Translations under genes and position numbers: made by a program
Assembly (NCBI RefSeq): GCF_018873765.1
Contig: NC_057921.1
Coordinates: 68,809,557 to 68,873,556, forward strand
Length of the DNA: 64,000 bases
From: Telopea speciosissima
Lineage: Eukaryota > Streptophyta > Magnoliopsida > Proteales > Proteaceae
Direction of reading: 5' to 3'
The notes under the pieces: generated by a model
The model's database searches: none
Told to the model about the DNA's origin: nothing
Seen by the model: only the letters and a program-made list of their open reading frames with translations
Shown: positions 23,791 through 36,100 of the stretch, in pieces
Layout: each line of letters begins with the position of its first letter
Position numbering within the stretch: the first letter of the stretch is position 1

Positions 23791-25620
23791 TTCATGAATG
23801 TCATCTATACAAGATTGAAATTGCCAATGATTGATTCGTCCCCATTCCATGATTTAAAATCCTGGTCATATGGGACCAATACGGGATCAAAACATTATTT
23901 TCTCAACCAAAAAAAAAAATACCATTATTATATCTGCCAATTCATATGGATCAGGTATTGGTATAGGGTGGGATCAATACTCGATATGAGTAGACTGATA
24001 CAAGAGATCCGATACAAATACCTATACCATGCTCAAGTTGTCCTTATGCATGTATATTTGGATGATCTCTGATTTTCTGATCGTCAATCTTAATATTGGC
24101 TTCTCTTTTAATAACAACTGATACGGCGTATAAAATCACCCCAAACGTAATTAATAGATGGGAAAAGTCTCTCTAAGTAAGTGGCAGAGTGCTTGCACCT
24201 CATCATATTCTTTTTTTATGGGAAAAAGAATGTTATCTAGTTGTGGTTACTGCTCCCTGACACAATAACATGTGAAAGTACTCTCTTACCCCCCATTGAA
24301 ATAAAAAAATCACATCTATGTTGATGCTTTTGCATGCGTTTTCATCGACCCAACACTGTCATGGGTGCTACACTACCAAATATAAGATAGTGATCTCTTG
24401 CCTTTTTTTTATTAATTATTTTGAGACAAGAAAGAAAACAAATAATCAAATCTGGAAGGACCACTGTACATACTTAAAGAACTTTCTCCTTTAAAAATTA
24501 AGGGTAGAGATTTCTCATGATACGAGAGAAATCGCACCAATGAAAGGGTGAGAGTTTGATTCATTTAATAGAGGTTCACATCTTGTCAAAGAGAAAGCAT
24601 AAGTGTGAGATCCATATGTCGTAGGGTGTAGAAAGTAAACCTTACCTTGGCGTTATGAGGATTTTTTTCTCTAGATATAGGACCCGCGTGATTAAAATAT
24701 CGGAAAGAAATAACTTCATGTGAGAGGAAAATAATGCTATAATGTCGTGGCAATTTTTTTTTCCTTGAACAGTTTAACTCTAGTCACTTAAAGGTTTTGA
24801 GTAATTACGATCGATCGATATGTGGATCAGTATGGACATGTATAAAAATGTAATAAAAAAATTATAATTTCAAACGAAACAGGGGTAAATCTGTCCGATC
24901 ATGATCGATACAGATCGATCCAGGATCCCGATTACTAAAACACTGCTAGTGGGAGACGACCAATTAATGATCATGAGTTCTGGTTAGATTTGGTCAATCG
25001 TCAATTGAGTTACTTCTCTTATTAATCACTTTTAGGTTTCTGAATTCTTGGTCACGAGTTTGATGGGCCCTAGCCCATTAGGCAGAGCACCAAGTCAACA
25101 TTAGATATTTCTTCATTTTCGATAATAATTTTGGGATCAAGTTTTCTTTAAGCTACAGTGAACCGCAGGGCTTCGGATGTGCATGGGAAGGTATTAGGAG
25201 ACTTTTGTGAACCCTAGGATGGTGGTGCAGTGAAAAAACTCTTCATAATTTTTTCTTTTTCAAGAATTTATATCATGGTATCGGTATCTCTATTCCAACA
25301 TTGATATGGATCAATTTTATGGGGCTGGATTGTACCATTTTACCCTAAAATTTTGACAATCTTACCCACAACAAATCCATATACCACCAGTTTGTATTGG
25401 TATACATCTCTGGCGATATTGACAAGTATTAGTCAATATGATCCTAATACTACCTTGTTCCTTTTTGGTTGAAAATAATACTTTTGTTGTAATTTTAGTT
25501 TCTAGTATTGTGTGGGGAAGCGGAATACGCAACCAAAACAACCTCTGATATTTTCGAGATCAATTGATACTCATTTCTGCCCTGACGTGTTTCAAATGGG
25601 ACCTCAACAAGGATGTCCTA
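23791..25620. other. Intergenic; no gene recognised
   Basis: AT-rich sequence with further degenerate GATCGATAC-type repeats (about 24810-24940, 25270-25440). No conserved coding sequence was seen in any frame. Confidence 0.45.
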
Positions 25621-25623
25621 TAA

Positions 25624-26060
25624 TCATAGTTGTCATGGCGCCGCCATGGCGTCCTGGCACTAGAGAAGGTTGCATGGCGACCTATGCCATGGCGTCCCTC
25701 TTTGATTTCTTCTTCCTGTCTCTCTTTCCCTCTTCGATTTCTTCTTCCCTCTTCGATTTCTTTCGATTTCTTCTTTCCCTCTTCGATTTCTTCTTCGATT
25801 TCTTCTTTCCCTCTTCGATTTCTTTTTTCCCTCTTTGATTTCTTCTTCAATTTCTGAATTTTCTTTTTAAAACTTGAGAAACAATAGAGAAAAAATAAAA
25901 CATGGCTTGAGTATACATCTATTAAAACATTAAAAATAGAGAAAATAAAAAATAAAATATGATCGACATGCTCACCATGGCGGGCGATATGTCGATGTAT
26001 CGACGTGACACCCCTCCACCGACTTGGAACGTCGTAACACCGTGACAACTATGCCTATAA
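25624..26060. mobile_element. Non-autonomous element with CATAGTTGTCA ends
   Basis: Left end CATAGTTGTCATGGCG at about 25626 and right end CGTGACAACTATG at about 26042-26054 are imperfect inverted repeats; just inside both are ATGGCG/GCGCC words. The interior has a TTC-rich tandem run (TCTTCGATTTCTTC units, about 25720-25855), which creates long Lys/Glu-rich or Phe/Ser-rich chance ORFs. Related ATAGTTGTCA-type short elements are widespread in plants; superfamily is not settled here. Confidence 0.5.
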
Positions 26061-28340
26061 TACGTCACATCTCTCTCAGGGTCAAGACACAAATGGATAT
26101 CCTCGTCACATGACTTTACTTCAAAGACGAGGACAAATGTTTGATGCAGCTAAATTATCGCAATGCAATAGTAATTCATGTGAAAGCAATAAACAAGCAA
26201 ACAAATAAGCTCGTCCTATGGATGATGTAGGAATGTTGCCACTACCCTCTGTTGGATGTGTGCCCTGGTGATGGACTTGACGGCGCAATTTATATCCTTG
26301 TTGTGGGAGAGAGCACTACTCTTGCCTTTCCTCGCATTGACTCGCCGCTTCTCGAACTGTATGTGTCAATGTGTGATCGTAAATGGAAAGAGAGTTGATA
26401 AACATTGGGGAAGTAGAAATCATCCAAGAATCAACCAGATCAACCATAAATAATTATCACCTCCAATTCGTTGCTCGTTCCAATTTTCTCCAGATCCTCA
26501 CTTAGGGATGGAAATGACCACCCTGACCCACCTAGGGAAGTGTGTTCGGGCAAGGGGTAGGGTGGTCATTTCCGCTCCTATGTGAAGAATTGGAAAAATT
26601 GAAGGACATAACGGTTCGATCGGCCATAGTTGACAATTGACATGAACCCGAGAAAAATCCACTGATTTTTTAAATCAGGATTTGGTTTGATATAGTCGAT
26701 TCCAGTTCGACCGGAACCGACATTCCAATTTCGATTCTTGGAACCATGACTTCTACACAATGATGACAATCCCAATGTACTATCATCATTCCTCAGAAGA
26801 CGGAGCTCAGAATCTGTAAAAGGAAATATATTTGGGTCCATTTATTCCATTTACATGATTACGGTTGGTGATTGAAAAAGATAACTCGATTGTTTTGTAC
26901 TCATTTGGTAGGCAATGAGAATCTCATCTTTGCTTGTTAACTCGTTTTCTTCCCCCACCCGTTCCTTTTTTTCTTTTTATTTTTGTTTCTTTCTTTTAGA
27001 AGGGACGGCACGTGGGGACCAACCAGGGCCTAAACGTCGATTACATGCAGGATCTACGGTCCAGACAATTGCGGACATCGGAAATCAATAGTTTTTATGA
27101 TTAATGTCTCTTATCAATATAATCTTTTTCCTTCCGCTTTTCCATTCTTATCTGCTTTGTTTTATTTTATGTTTGGACTACTGTTTTAAAAATTGGAAAA
27201 TGGAATCGAGATCAGGGTTCTGGATCGGTCAGGTTTTTTTTTTAATGAAAGTATATCACACAAACCACACACCAATCTCAAAAGGTTAATCGATTTTTAC
27301 TCATATTTCTTTAAAAATATATATATTTTTTAACATTCTTATCTTTGTCCATATCGGGATCAGACAGGAATTGATATGGGTCCCCACTGATACAGATACA
27401 AATTGATCGATCTGATGTCGATTCCTCAAATCATGATCAAGATCGATCCAATCGGCCATAGCTGTTTTCGATTCTTACTGTTTTGGAGTGTTCGATTATA
27501 GGGTTTTGGGGATCAATTCCAGCTGATTTCGAATTGAATCCAGACAATCCCCAATTTCACGTTTAAAATACTCAGTGTAGATCAAGGTTTCAAGAATTGA
27601 GATCCAATCAATATGAATCAGGATCAGTTGAGGCTGATCCAACTTTATAGGTAAACTAGAGTTAGAGCATGTTTTTGCCGATTCTGATCAAATTTTCACC
27701 GATTCTAACCAATTCCTATCATCCGGAACCTATCTAAATCCTGATTCTGATTTTGTAAACACTGTAGACTCTAGACTAGAGATATTCAAAGAACTAAAGA
27801 AAGAAAGGGAGACCGGAAGGAAGACTAATAATAATGCTCTTCTACTACCTCACCCATATGCTTCATGTGATCTCTTTGATAACATGTGAGGAGGCCAAAC
27901 GAAAGCATGTGGCCCAGACACAACAGGGGGTGCTTTGTCCCTGTTCCCCTCCATATTACGAAGCACAAGTTGCAATTCCTTATTTTATTTGATACTTAGA
28001 ATCCATTTTCCCCACTAATGTAATCTAGAATCCATATTCAACTTGAAATTTTATATTATACCCAAGAATGAAAAGATTTTGAAATTTGATAGGATTAAGT
28101 TTTCCTTCACATCTCTAATCGTGATTTGACTATGTGACTAGGGTCTTGTGTCAATATTAATTAACTCCCTCTTCTAATTGTACAAGGTCAAAAGTATCCA
28201 TCCCCATGCTAATCCGATGGGTAAAGATGGCCATGGTGGGGGGATTCTTCTTTCACTATGGGTGAAGGGATACTCGGTCCAATCTGATATTAACATTTTG
28301 TTGAACTTCATAATCTATATAACAATGTTGACCTGTTTTG
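26061..28340. other. Intergenic; no gene recognised
   Basis: Contains an inverted pair GGAAATGACCACCCT (about 26506) and AGGGTGGTCATTTCC (about 26558), a short hairpin-type element, whose words recur near 62790. Otherwise degenerate GATC-rich repeats (27340-27780) and AT-rich DNA. Confidence 0.45.
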
Positions 28341-28760
28341 ACCCACAACTCAACTCAACTCAATTCAATCTTATCTTAATTAAATGAGGTTGGATGCATA
28401 GATCATTTTATTCCAATCAGCTCTATTAAAAAATTATACTTTTTATTAATTATGAACTATGCATGTATTTTCTCACTTATTTTAAATTCATTTTAGGCCT
28501 ACCTCTAGTTCTTCTAACTCCTTAGATTTGAATCAAATTATCCCTTTGCATTGGAGCACTCAAAGGCTTCTTTTACACTTGTTCATAATACGTCAAACGA
28601 CTTTCTCGCAACTTATCATGTATTGGAGTTACTCCTAAATTAACTATAATTTGTTTAATTTTACAATTCATCCATGTCAACATTCTCATTTTAATTTCAT
28701 TAAATTTGTTTATATACTGTTTCTTCATTGCCCAATATTCAACTCCGTACATCATTTCTT
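28340..28760 (-). pseudogene. LINE 3' remnant
   Basis: The ORF at 28573-28755 reads YGVEYWAMKKQYINKFNEIK, then RMLTWM and NLGVTPIHDKLRESRLTYYE, the C-terminal part of an L1-type reverse transcriptase polyprotein. The downstream minus-strand part ends in the ATTAAGATAAGATTGAATTG region around 28350-28390. Truncated at the 5' side; non-functional. Confidence 0.75.
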
Positions 28761-30070
28761 CTCATATAAGTGTCCTATAAAAAAAAAAGATAAAAGAGTA
28801 AAATTTCAAATGACGATTGAAAACATAAAATTCAGATAAAAAATTCAACAAAAAATAATTCAAAATGATCTTTGAAAAAAATAGGAAAAGAAAGCACATA
28901 TTTGAACTCTCATAGTCTTTTCTCTTCTCTCCCCACATTAATATATATGAATCCTCTTCTTTTTTTTCTCATTAAATGACTTGACATATAAGATGTCATT
29001 ATAGAAATTAGTATATAGATCCCTCTTCCAAAGAAAATTTCCTATTCGAATGACGTATTTTATGCAATATTAGAATCCCACGTTTGCTAAAATTCAGATG
29101 AAAATTGAATTGATACTTTGTGTGTGTATTCACATTAATGTGGACCGCACACCTTCGAACCATGCAATCTGTTTGGTCCAGCCAAGCAATCTGTCAGAAT
29201 TGTTCTTGCTTGGATGGTGACATGATGTACCTTGTTCATTGTACCAAGAAACAAGGAAGAAGGGGAGGGGTAGGAGTCGGGGTGGGGGATAAGAGGCTTT
29301 AGTAGTAGATCCATTGGTGAATTTAGCTTGTCTCCAGGGAGGCGTGTGGCCAAAGTACTCCCAGGGGGCATTCAGCAGTTGAGCTATGCCGCACACATCT
29401 TGATGCATGCCTAGAGATGTGTGCGACACAACCCAACAACTGGCAACACCCTAGGCATTCCCTGCTCCTTGAAAACAATCCTGATCCTCCATTGGCACTG
29501 ATGATCAAGGAATTTGCCCTTGAGCCTTGGTCATCCCCATTTCTTAGTACATGTTTCAAGTGTTCCATGTGAGGATTTTTGTTTGATCTTGAATATCGGC
29601 TAGTTTTAATCCTTATCAGTATGTCCATCACTTAAAAAGAAAAAGTATGTTGGTGAGAGTGACACTGTATTGGTAGCTTTTGCAATTGCTGCTTTGACTG
29701 CTGCAGAAATAATTAAAGTGGTCGTAGCTCTCTTAACCCTTGGGAAAGAGTCTGCTAAGTGGAATGGGAACTTTGCTTCATCCCCAAGCAAACATTTGAC
29801 TCACTATTCAGCACTATATTTTTAGGGAATGAACAACAAAGGTATTGGTATTGTATCCGGCTCCATCGACTGATAATATTGTTATTGTCGAAGATTGATA
29901 TCGATATAATGTCAGTTATTGATTGACTGGTTGTTTCGGTTATACTTTATTTTTTTTTTTGAAACTCCACCTGATTTTATACGATATGGTCCGATCCAAG
30001 ACAAATACATGCATATCGGTATCACCAGAGACTAGTACTGCCTCTGATACTGATACATATAACCTTGATT
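28761..30070. other. Intergenic with an orphan open stretch
   Basis: Nothing securely recognised. A start-less plus-strand frame at about 29637-29822 is reported among the findings. At 29250-29480 short unlinked ORFs on the minus strand overlap each other and carry no family motif. Confidence 0.4.
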
Positions 30071-30071
30071 T

Positions 30072-30386
30072 AGGTCCCATCTGTTTTACGGGGAGGATAA
30101 GGTAAGAATGTTGTGGGACTGGATCTCACGTGTAGTGGGTTGGGGAACAGTGATGAGTTTTTTATTTTTTTCATGAATAGTAATCAAAATCTTTTGTTTT
30201 TTGTGGGATTTTTGATAACATAGGGATGGAATTTTCAAGTGTCATGTCAGTAGACAAAACATTTAATGATATTCCCTGAGGTTTTGTTCACCACTTCAGG
30301 TTAAACAAACAAGAATGGAGTAGGATTTTGAAGTGCCACATTAGTACTTTCCCACCCTACCTAAATCACCATCAAACAGACAGGGT
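30072..30386 (-). mobile_element. MITE, copy 1 of a pair (inverted relative to 36078-36407)
   Basis: Bounded by TCCCATCTGTTTTACGGGGA and the near-inverse ACCATCAAACAGACAGGG. Read on the opposite strand it aligns along its length with the element at 36078-36407: both share the CCCACACT/GGGTTGGGGAACA block, ATTAAATG(T/A)T..TGTC.ACTG and the AAACAAAC/GTGCCAC blocks. No ORF. Confidence 0.7.
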
Positions 30387-32300
30387 AAGTTTTATCATTT
30401 AATTTAAGAAAGGTTGTTTCACTCTCTCTCTCATGCTTTGGAAACTTGAGATAAATGTATGATCTTTGTTCTCTTAGAATTTGACCCAACTTGACTCTTT
30501 CAACCTATAATAGACTTAGTACTGAGTATCCCTTCAACCACTGAACCCATTCATCAAGGTGGGGTCATATGCACGCAGGGTATCAGAGGATATTTTAAGA
30601 TAAGATACTAAAACCTATAAGGGATTTGCCAACCCTAGAATAATGGGTTTCCATTCACTGGGTGGTGGAGGGACTAGGGAAACCTAGTCCATAGACATAT
30701 GAACACATCAACAAGGAAGTGAGAGATGTTTTCAACCATTTGGGGGCTGGAAGGCTTGAGTATTTATGATGTCTCATTGCTTTTGCCATTATACGCAAGT
30801 TGAGATGTTTAGGGTTATAGAGTTGTAGTTCCAAATTGGTCTGGTTAGGTCATTGATGCCTTCATATATTTGAAGAGCTATTTTCACTTAATGCCTTAAT
30901 ATAATAGGTTAAACCCTCCAACAATGCATGAACATTGAACATGGATCAATTATGGATGACAATAATGGCCTAGACTTGATCTAATTCGATATAACTTAAT
31001 TTTGATTTGGATTGTAGATCAAATGCAAACTTGAAATCATAAAGTTCCCAACTATTTGATTTTGCTGATAAGATTTCTATTTGTTTGAATACGAGATGTA
31101 TAGTGTATTATTTGATCGGTTTCATGTCGTAGGAGCTTTAGATCTTAAGTTAAAATATTATGTTAACTATGTCCACCAAGTTCTCTAAGAGTAGTATAGT
31201 TTGTAACTTATCAACTGTTGCTTGAAAATGCAATGGATTAGTATGTTTTCTCTTTTTGCTCATAAAAAAAATTGTTCTCTAAAAGAGTAATGAGACATAA
31301 GAGATGTTGCTTTCTGACTTAAAACATTGTCTGAAGTGGGGAGACGCTTCCACAGTGCTAGATTGACAATCCAATTAAAGCTTAAGGTTATATGGAAAAG
31401 GAAGCAACAATAAAATTTTAGGAAAAAGGATGTACACACTGTACATCGCCCTCACATACACACTACCTCTCCTCCTTAATTATGTGGGTTCTTGTAAATG
31501 GACAATGCAGCGATTCACTCTATCATGTGCAGCATAATTGATTTAGAATGCATTTTTCAGGAATAAATACCTAACAGTCTAACACAGCCTTAAATTATTC
31601 TTTTTTTTTCTTTCCCCTCTAATCTTCTCATCCGCTGCAGCACTAATAAGCCACTAAAAGTAGAGGGTGGACCACTTAAAAAGAAGTAATCCAACGCATA
31701 GATAGGTCAATAGACCAGATTTCTAGATAATCTATACCGTCAGATTTATTTACTGCATTTTCTTTCGTGTGGTCAAAAGATCATTCCATTTTACTTTTCT
31801 TCCCACATGAGCCTCCCATCAATCCAGCAAAGAGAGAATATCACCCTTATGCCCTGAATTAAGTTTAACTATCAAAATTTCTAATTAAAAAGATAATGTA
31901 TTTTAGTTTTGTTCGTCTAATAACAGAAAGCGGTAAGATCCATGGCTTCTCGGGAATCGATGACGATACATTGAACTCTATAGGTGACATGATCACGAGT
32001 AGAAACTTGCAAATCAAAAGGCATTTCTTTCTTATTAACTATCTTTTTAGATTTTTCATTTCATTATTAATTCTCTAAATTCTCAAATTAATGGAAGGTT
32101 AGTATATGATTATTTGACCATCTAATCAATTTTAGGGATAAAAAAAGGGAATTTATCAAATGGTTAGAGGAATCGAGAAGAATGATGGGCCCCTAAAGAA
32201 AAATTCGAGGTTGGTAGTTGCAGATTCATCTCAAAGGGTTACCCACAAAGAGAAGCCACGCTCGAAAAGAGAAAATGTTTCAAGCACAGAGACTCTAGAA
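30387..32300. other. Intergenic upstream of the TBC gene
   Basis: AT-rich, without recognisable coding sequence or repeat. The last few hundred bases probably contain the distal promoter of the TBC-domain gene. Confidence 0.45.
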
Positions 32301-32501
32301 TCCTGACCCACAGAAAAGTAAAAGGAAAAGGGTGTGGGCTCATCTAGTCTTCAGTTAAGTCTTCTATCTATCCAGTCTTTACCTCAAATCTTGTCTATCT
32401 GGGTATGTAGCACAAAGAGAAAAAAAAAAAAGTGAAGAAAAGAGAAAGAGAAAGAGAAAACAAGAGGAGCAGAGATGAAAGAGAGATGATTCACCAGGTC
32501 T

Positions 32502-32502
<1 letters not shown>

Positions 32503-32534
<32 letters not shown>
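32503..32534. repeat. GA dinucleotide tract upstream of TBC gene first exons
   Basis: An uninterrupted (GA)n run about 125 bases before the alternative first ATG at 32658. Such tracts lie in many plant promoters and leaders and can bind BPC/GAGA-type proteins; function here is inference. Confidence 0.8.
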
Positions 32535-32539
<5 letters not shown>

Positions 32540-32657
32540 TAAATTATCATTATTAATATTATAATGATGATGAAGGATTCCGATTGGTGATGTTGTTGGT
32601 GGTGGGAGTAGCTTGCAGATATAGAGAGAGTAAAGCAGTTGGGGGGTTCAGTTGGTG

Positions 32658-32956
32658 ATGGTGGTGGAGGTATCATCGCAATCGCGCGTGTTGAAGAGTG
32701 TGACAGTTATAGTTGCGGTGCTATCGATGATATTGTGGAACTCAGGTGGTAATGGTTGGGGTGGATTTGCTTCAGTCGTCGAAGGTGGGAGTATCATCAG
32801 CAGCGGAGGCGGCGGAAGCAGAGCAGGAGGCATCAGTCGCGGTGGTGGTGGCGGAGGCTTCTTGGGGGTGGCGGCGACTTCGAATGTCGGATTAGCGATC
32901 GCAGTGACGGCCATGGCTGGCCTCGCCTTGGCCGCCACCATCGTCTACTCCCGTAG
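32658..32956 (+). CDS. Alternative first coding exon of the TBC-domain gene (membrane-anchor N terminus)
   Basis: From ATG 32658 the frame encodes 99 residues plus two bases and ends at CGTAG|GTAATC; unspliced it stops immediately (TAA 32958-32960). Spliced to the acceptor at 35467, the frame stays open in the same phase as the 33128 exon: TIVYSRR joins GSLKSPWSRR. Features: an N-terminal hydrophobic stretch (SVTVIVAVLSMILW), a Gly/Ser-rich middle, and a second hydrophobic helix (VGLAIAVTAMAGLALAATIV) followed by YSRR, so the isoform (593 residues) would be membrane-tethered. I believe some plant TBC homologues have a similar ALAATxxYSRRG segment, but this is from memory and needs a search. 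Alternatively it is a short upstream ORF. Confidence 0.6.
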
Positions 32957-33127
32957 GTAATCAGAAAGAAAATAAATCTCATCATCAGCAAGACAACCAC
33001 AAACAACAATAACAACAACAGCAACAGTGAAACCCTAGAGAAGTAGGAAGAAGAAATTATACGTAGAAATCACCCCAAGAAAAAATTGAAAGGGGAAATT
33101 TAAAAGAAAAATAAAAGGATAACCTAA

Positions 33128-36100
33128 ATGAGAGCCCTCCGCCGCACCCATACTACGTCATCGTCGTCCAACTCCAACAACACCTCCTCCTCCTCACCTT
33201 CAACGCCGTCGTCGTCGTCGTCGTCGTGGGTTCATTTACGCTCGGTTCTTTTCGTTGTTACTTCCTCCTCTCCAGTTCCCTCCGATCGGTGAGTGCTCTT
33301 CTATTGTTTGATCTTTCTTTGTTTTTTTTTTCTTTGGGTGAATAATCTTTCTTTGTTACTTCCTCTTTTATCTTTTCTTTTTCCTGTTTCATTGTTTCTA
33401 TTTCAGATCAGATCCCCAAGTGCTCCAGACGTTCTCTCTTTCCTTCTCCATTGTCGTCCTCTTAACCCCCCCCTCGAATTTATTCTAGAATTTGGATCTT
33501 ATTTTGCTTGATTTGTTCTTCACTGGCTAGGATTTACTTGTTTTGAACTGGGTCTGCAGTATGTTATGACTTTGAAATACGAAAAATGAATAGATCAATG
33601 TTTTGATGGATAAGAATTTATTTTAGTTTATTTTTATTTTTCTTTCTCCCCCCTCTTTCTCGTGCATTTTTGGCAAGTTTGGCTTGTTAAGGTATTCAAA
33701 AACCCTTTCTTTTTTGGCATATATATCTTATATAGGCGTTATTGATTGTTGTGTTGTTGGTTGAATTGAGTGGTTGTACTGGTTTACAGATCAGAAAGCT
33801 AATTATCTTTAATCAATCTCCCCTCCCCCCCCCCCCTCCAACCCAACAAACAAACAAAAAAAACGCACGAGTGCCTTGGGAGTTCTGAATTGATTACTGG
33901 ATCCTTGGAAAGGCTTGATTGTATGGCAGAACGGGTTAGAAAGTCAGTGGAAAAGAGTGTGTGGTGACGAGATCTTGGAGGAGGATTGCTGTAATGAGAA
34001 ATTTCTTCCATTGTTTTATTTATTCTCAGCCAATTGTTGAATACATGGTATGGAAGCGACATGGCTACAATAAAATCATCAGTCCAGGTCCCATGCATGT
34101 TGGATGCTGTAACTTCAATACCGTTGGGCTTTTTTTGCATTTAGCTTTTCCTTAATTTTCATTTTAAGTTGTTGATGATTGATAAGAGTATTGGAGAAAG
34201 ACATTTTATATTTAAATTGAATGCTTATGAATGTTACCTTAGACTCTTCTTAGCTGTTGAACATTATTGACAACAAAATCTTCATCATAGATCTCAAACT
34301 AAAATTGACAGATACCTAAATTCTTTATCCCAGAAAGGGAAATGGATCGGGTTAATACGTGGATAACAGCAGAATAAAGGATCTTTTATCTGATAGTCCG
34401 GTCCAACCAACAAGCTAAAGCTAAGATCAGATAATCAAATAGAAGGGGATTCTCATCTTAGATTATGGGATGTGGCAACTAGATTAAGGGAATAATAATG
34501 AAAGGAAATGTTAGAAATAAGTTTTGCACCTGAAAGTGGGATTTCCATGGGCCAACATGAGTGCTTGCATGCAGTGATGTACTGGGTTTTCAAGCCTGTG
34601 GTCTCTGACATTTTGTTACTCACGCGATTCACTACCTCTTAAGCATGCATATGGTAGAGTAGCGCATATGAAAAGTATGAAGCCATTATGATTTGCGGGA
34701 GACAATCTTCACATCATTTGATCACATTAGTGGAAAAAGGATATTGATACTAAATTCCTGTGACTTCACCCTTTTATTTCTCAAATACTTGCCATCCTAG
34801 GTTGTTTGTATGTTTTTCGCCAGTAAACTTTCTACGTGAGAATGCTAGGGAAATGCGAATTTAACAGACATGGTGGGGGATCCTACTCCTCTGTCCATTG
34901 GCATGTCATTAATTGCTTGCTGCTAGAATTCTCTCCATGTATTTTAGGGTGAGCTAGGAGGAGAAATTTCATGAAGGGTTATGAGTTCTACAAGTAAGGA
35001 GAAGGGGCAAGAGATTGGACCTTTGTATATGTACGAATCAGTGCTCAAGTTCTTTATTTACAAAAGTAGTTCGAATTTGTGGTTTTGATTTCAAATAATA
35101 TGTTTATCCTCATGTTATCGCCCTTGATGGTTTCAAATTGTCCACTTGAGACATTCATAAATGTTGTGGCAATTTTGGAATTAGTGAGGTAGTGGCAGAT
35201 TCTTGCCTTCAGTCTTTCATTTCACTGAGATGCTATTTGGTCTATTCTGGATGTATAAATCCATTGTTTTGGTTTTAGATGGATGTTACCCATTCTAAAT
35301 TGTTCGAAGAGATGTTTCATTGTGTTGATTTGAGCCATATTGATTAATTTTGTAAACCATAAGTGGATTTTTTGTCTCTGTTTGGTTTATTTACCAGCCA
35401 TTCCAGTTATATATTGGTTTTCCATGCTGGGAAGAATTAAATTTGTTTTTTACCCTTCATTGCCAGGGGCAGTCTTAAATCACCATGGTCCCGTAGGAGA
35501 AGAAAACATGCCCTTTCACCTCGACTGTGGAAAAGCCTATTTACACCAGATGGGAAACTACGTAATGGTGGAGTGAAGCTTTTAAAAAAAGTTCGCAGCG
35601 GAGTGAGTTATTCATTGTCTTTAACTTGTATATGTGTGCTTCCTGCAATTATTTAGATTTTTTACGTTATCTCAGATATCTTTGTTACTTTTGTTGGAGA
35701 ACTCATGCCTCATATTTCTAATTCAGGGTGTTGATCCAAGCATCAGGGCGGAGGTTTGGCCATTTCTCCTAGGAGTGTAAGTATTTTATTTGTTTTGAGT
35801 TATTTTTTTCTTTCCCTTTTTTGGGAAATATTGCCATGTTTCAGGTATTTGGACATTGCCATCTGCTTTGCCAAATTCATGATATGATAGGCTGAGGTCT
35901 CCTTTGGCTTCAGTCCTTTGCAGGCCTGGGCTGGGATTAAGCCTATGCCTATGATTTTGTGCTTCTGAATAACTTATTGTTTAGTTGTAATATTGATCTA
36001 GGAGCGAGCATCATTTTTTTTTTTGGGAGGTGATATGGTGGTACTGTCGGTGATCTGCATGGGATCCTTTCCCTTAGGCCCCGTTTGTTTGTCGGGGACT

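Noticed and set aside
25560..26048. 162-codon minus-strand ORF rich in Lys/Glu
   Set aside because: Produced by the TTC/GAA tandem tract inside a non-autonomous element.
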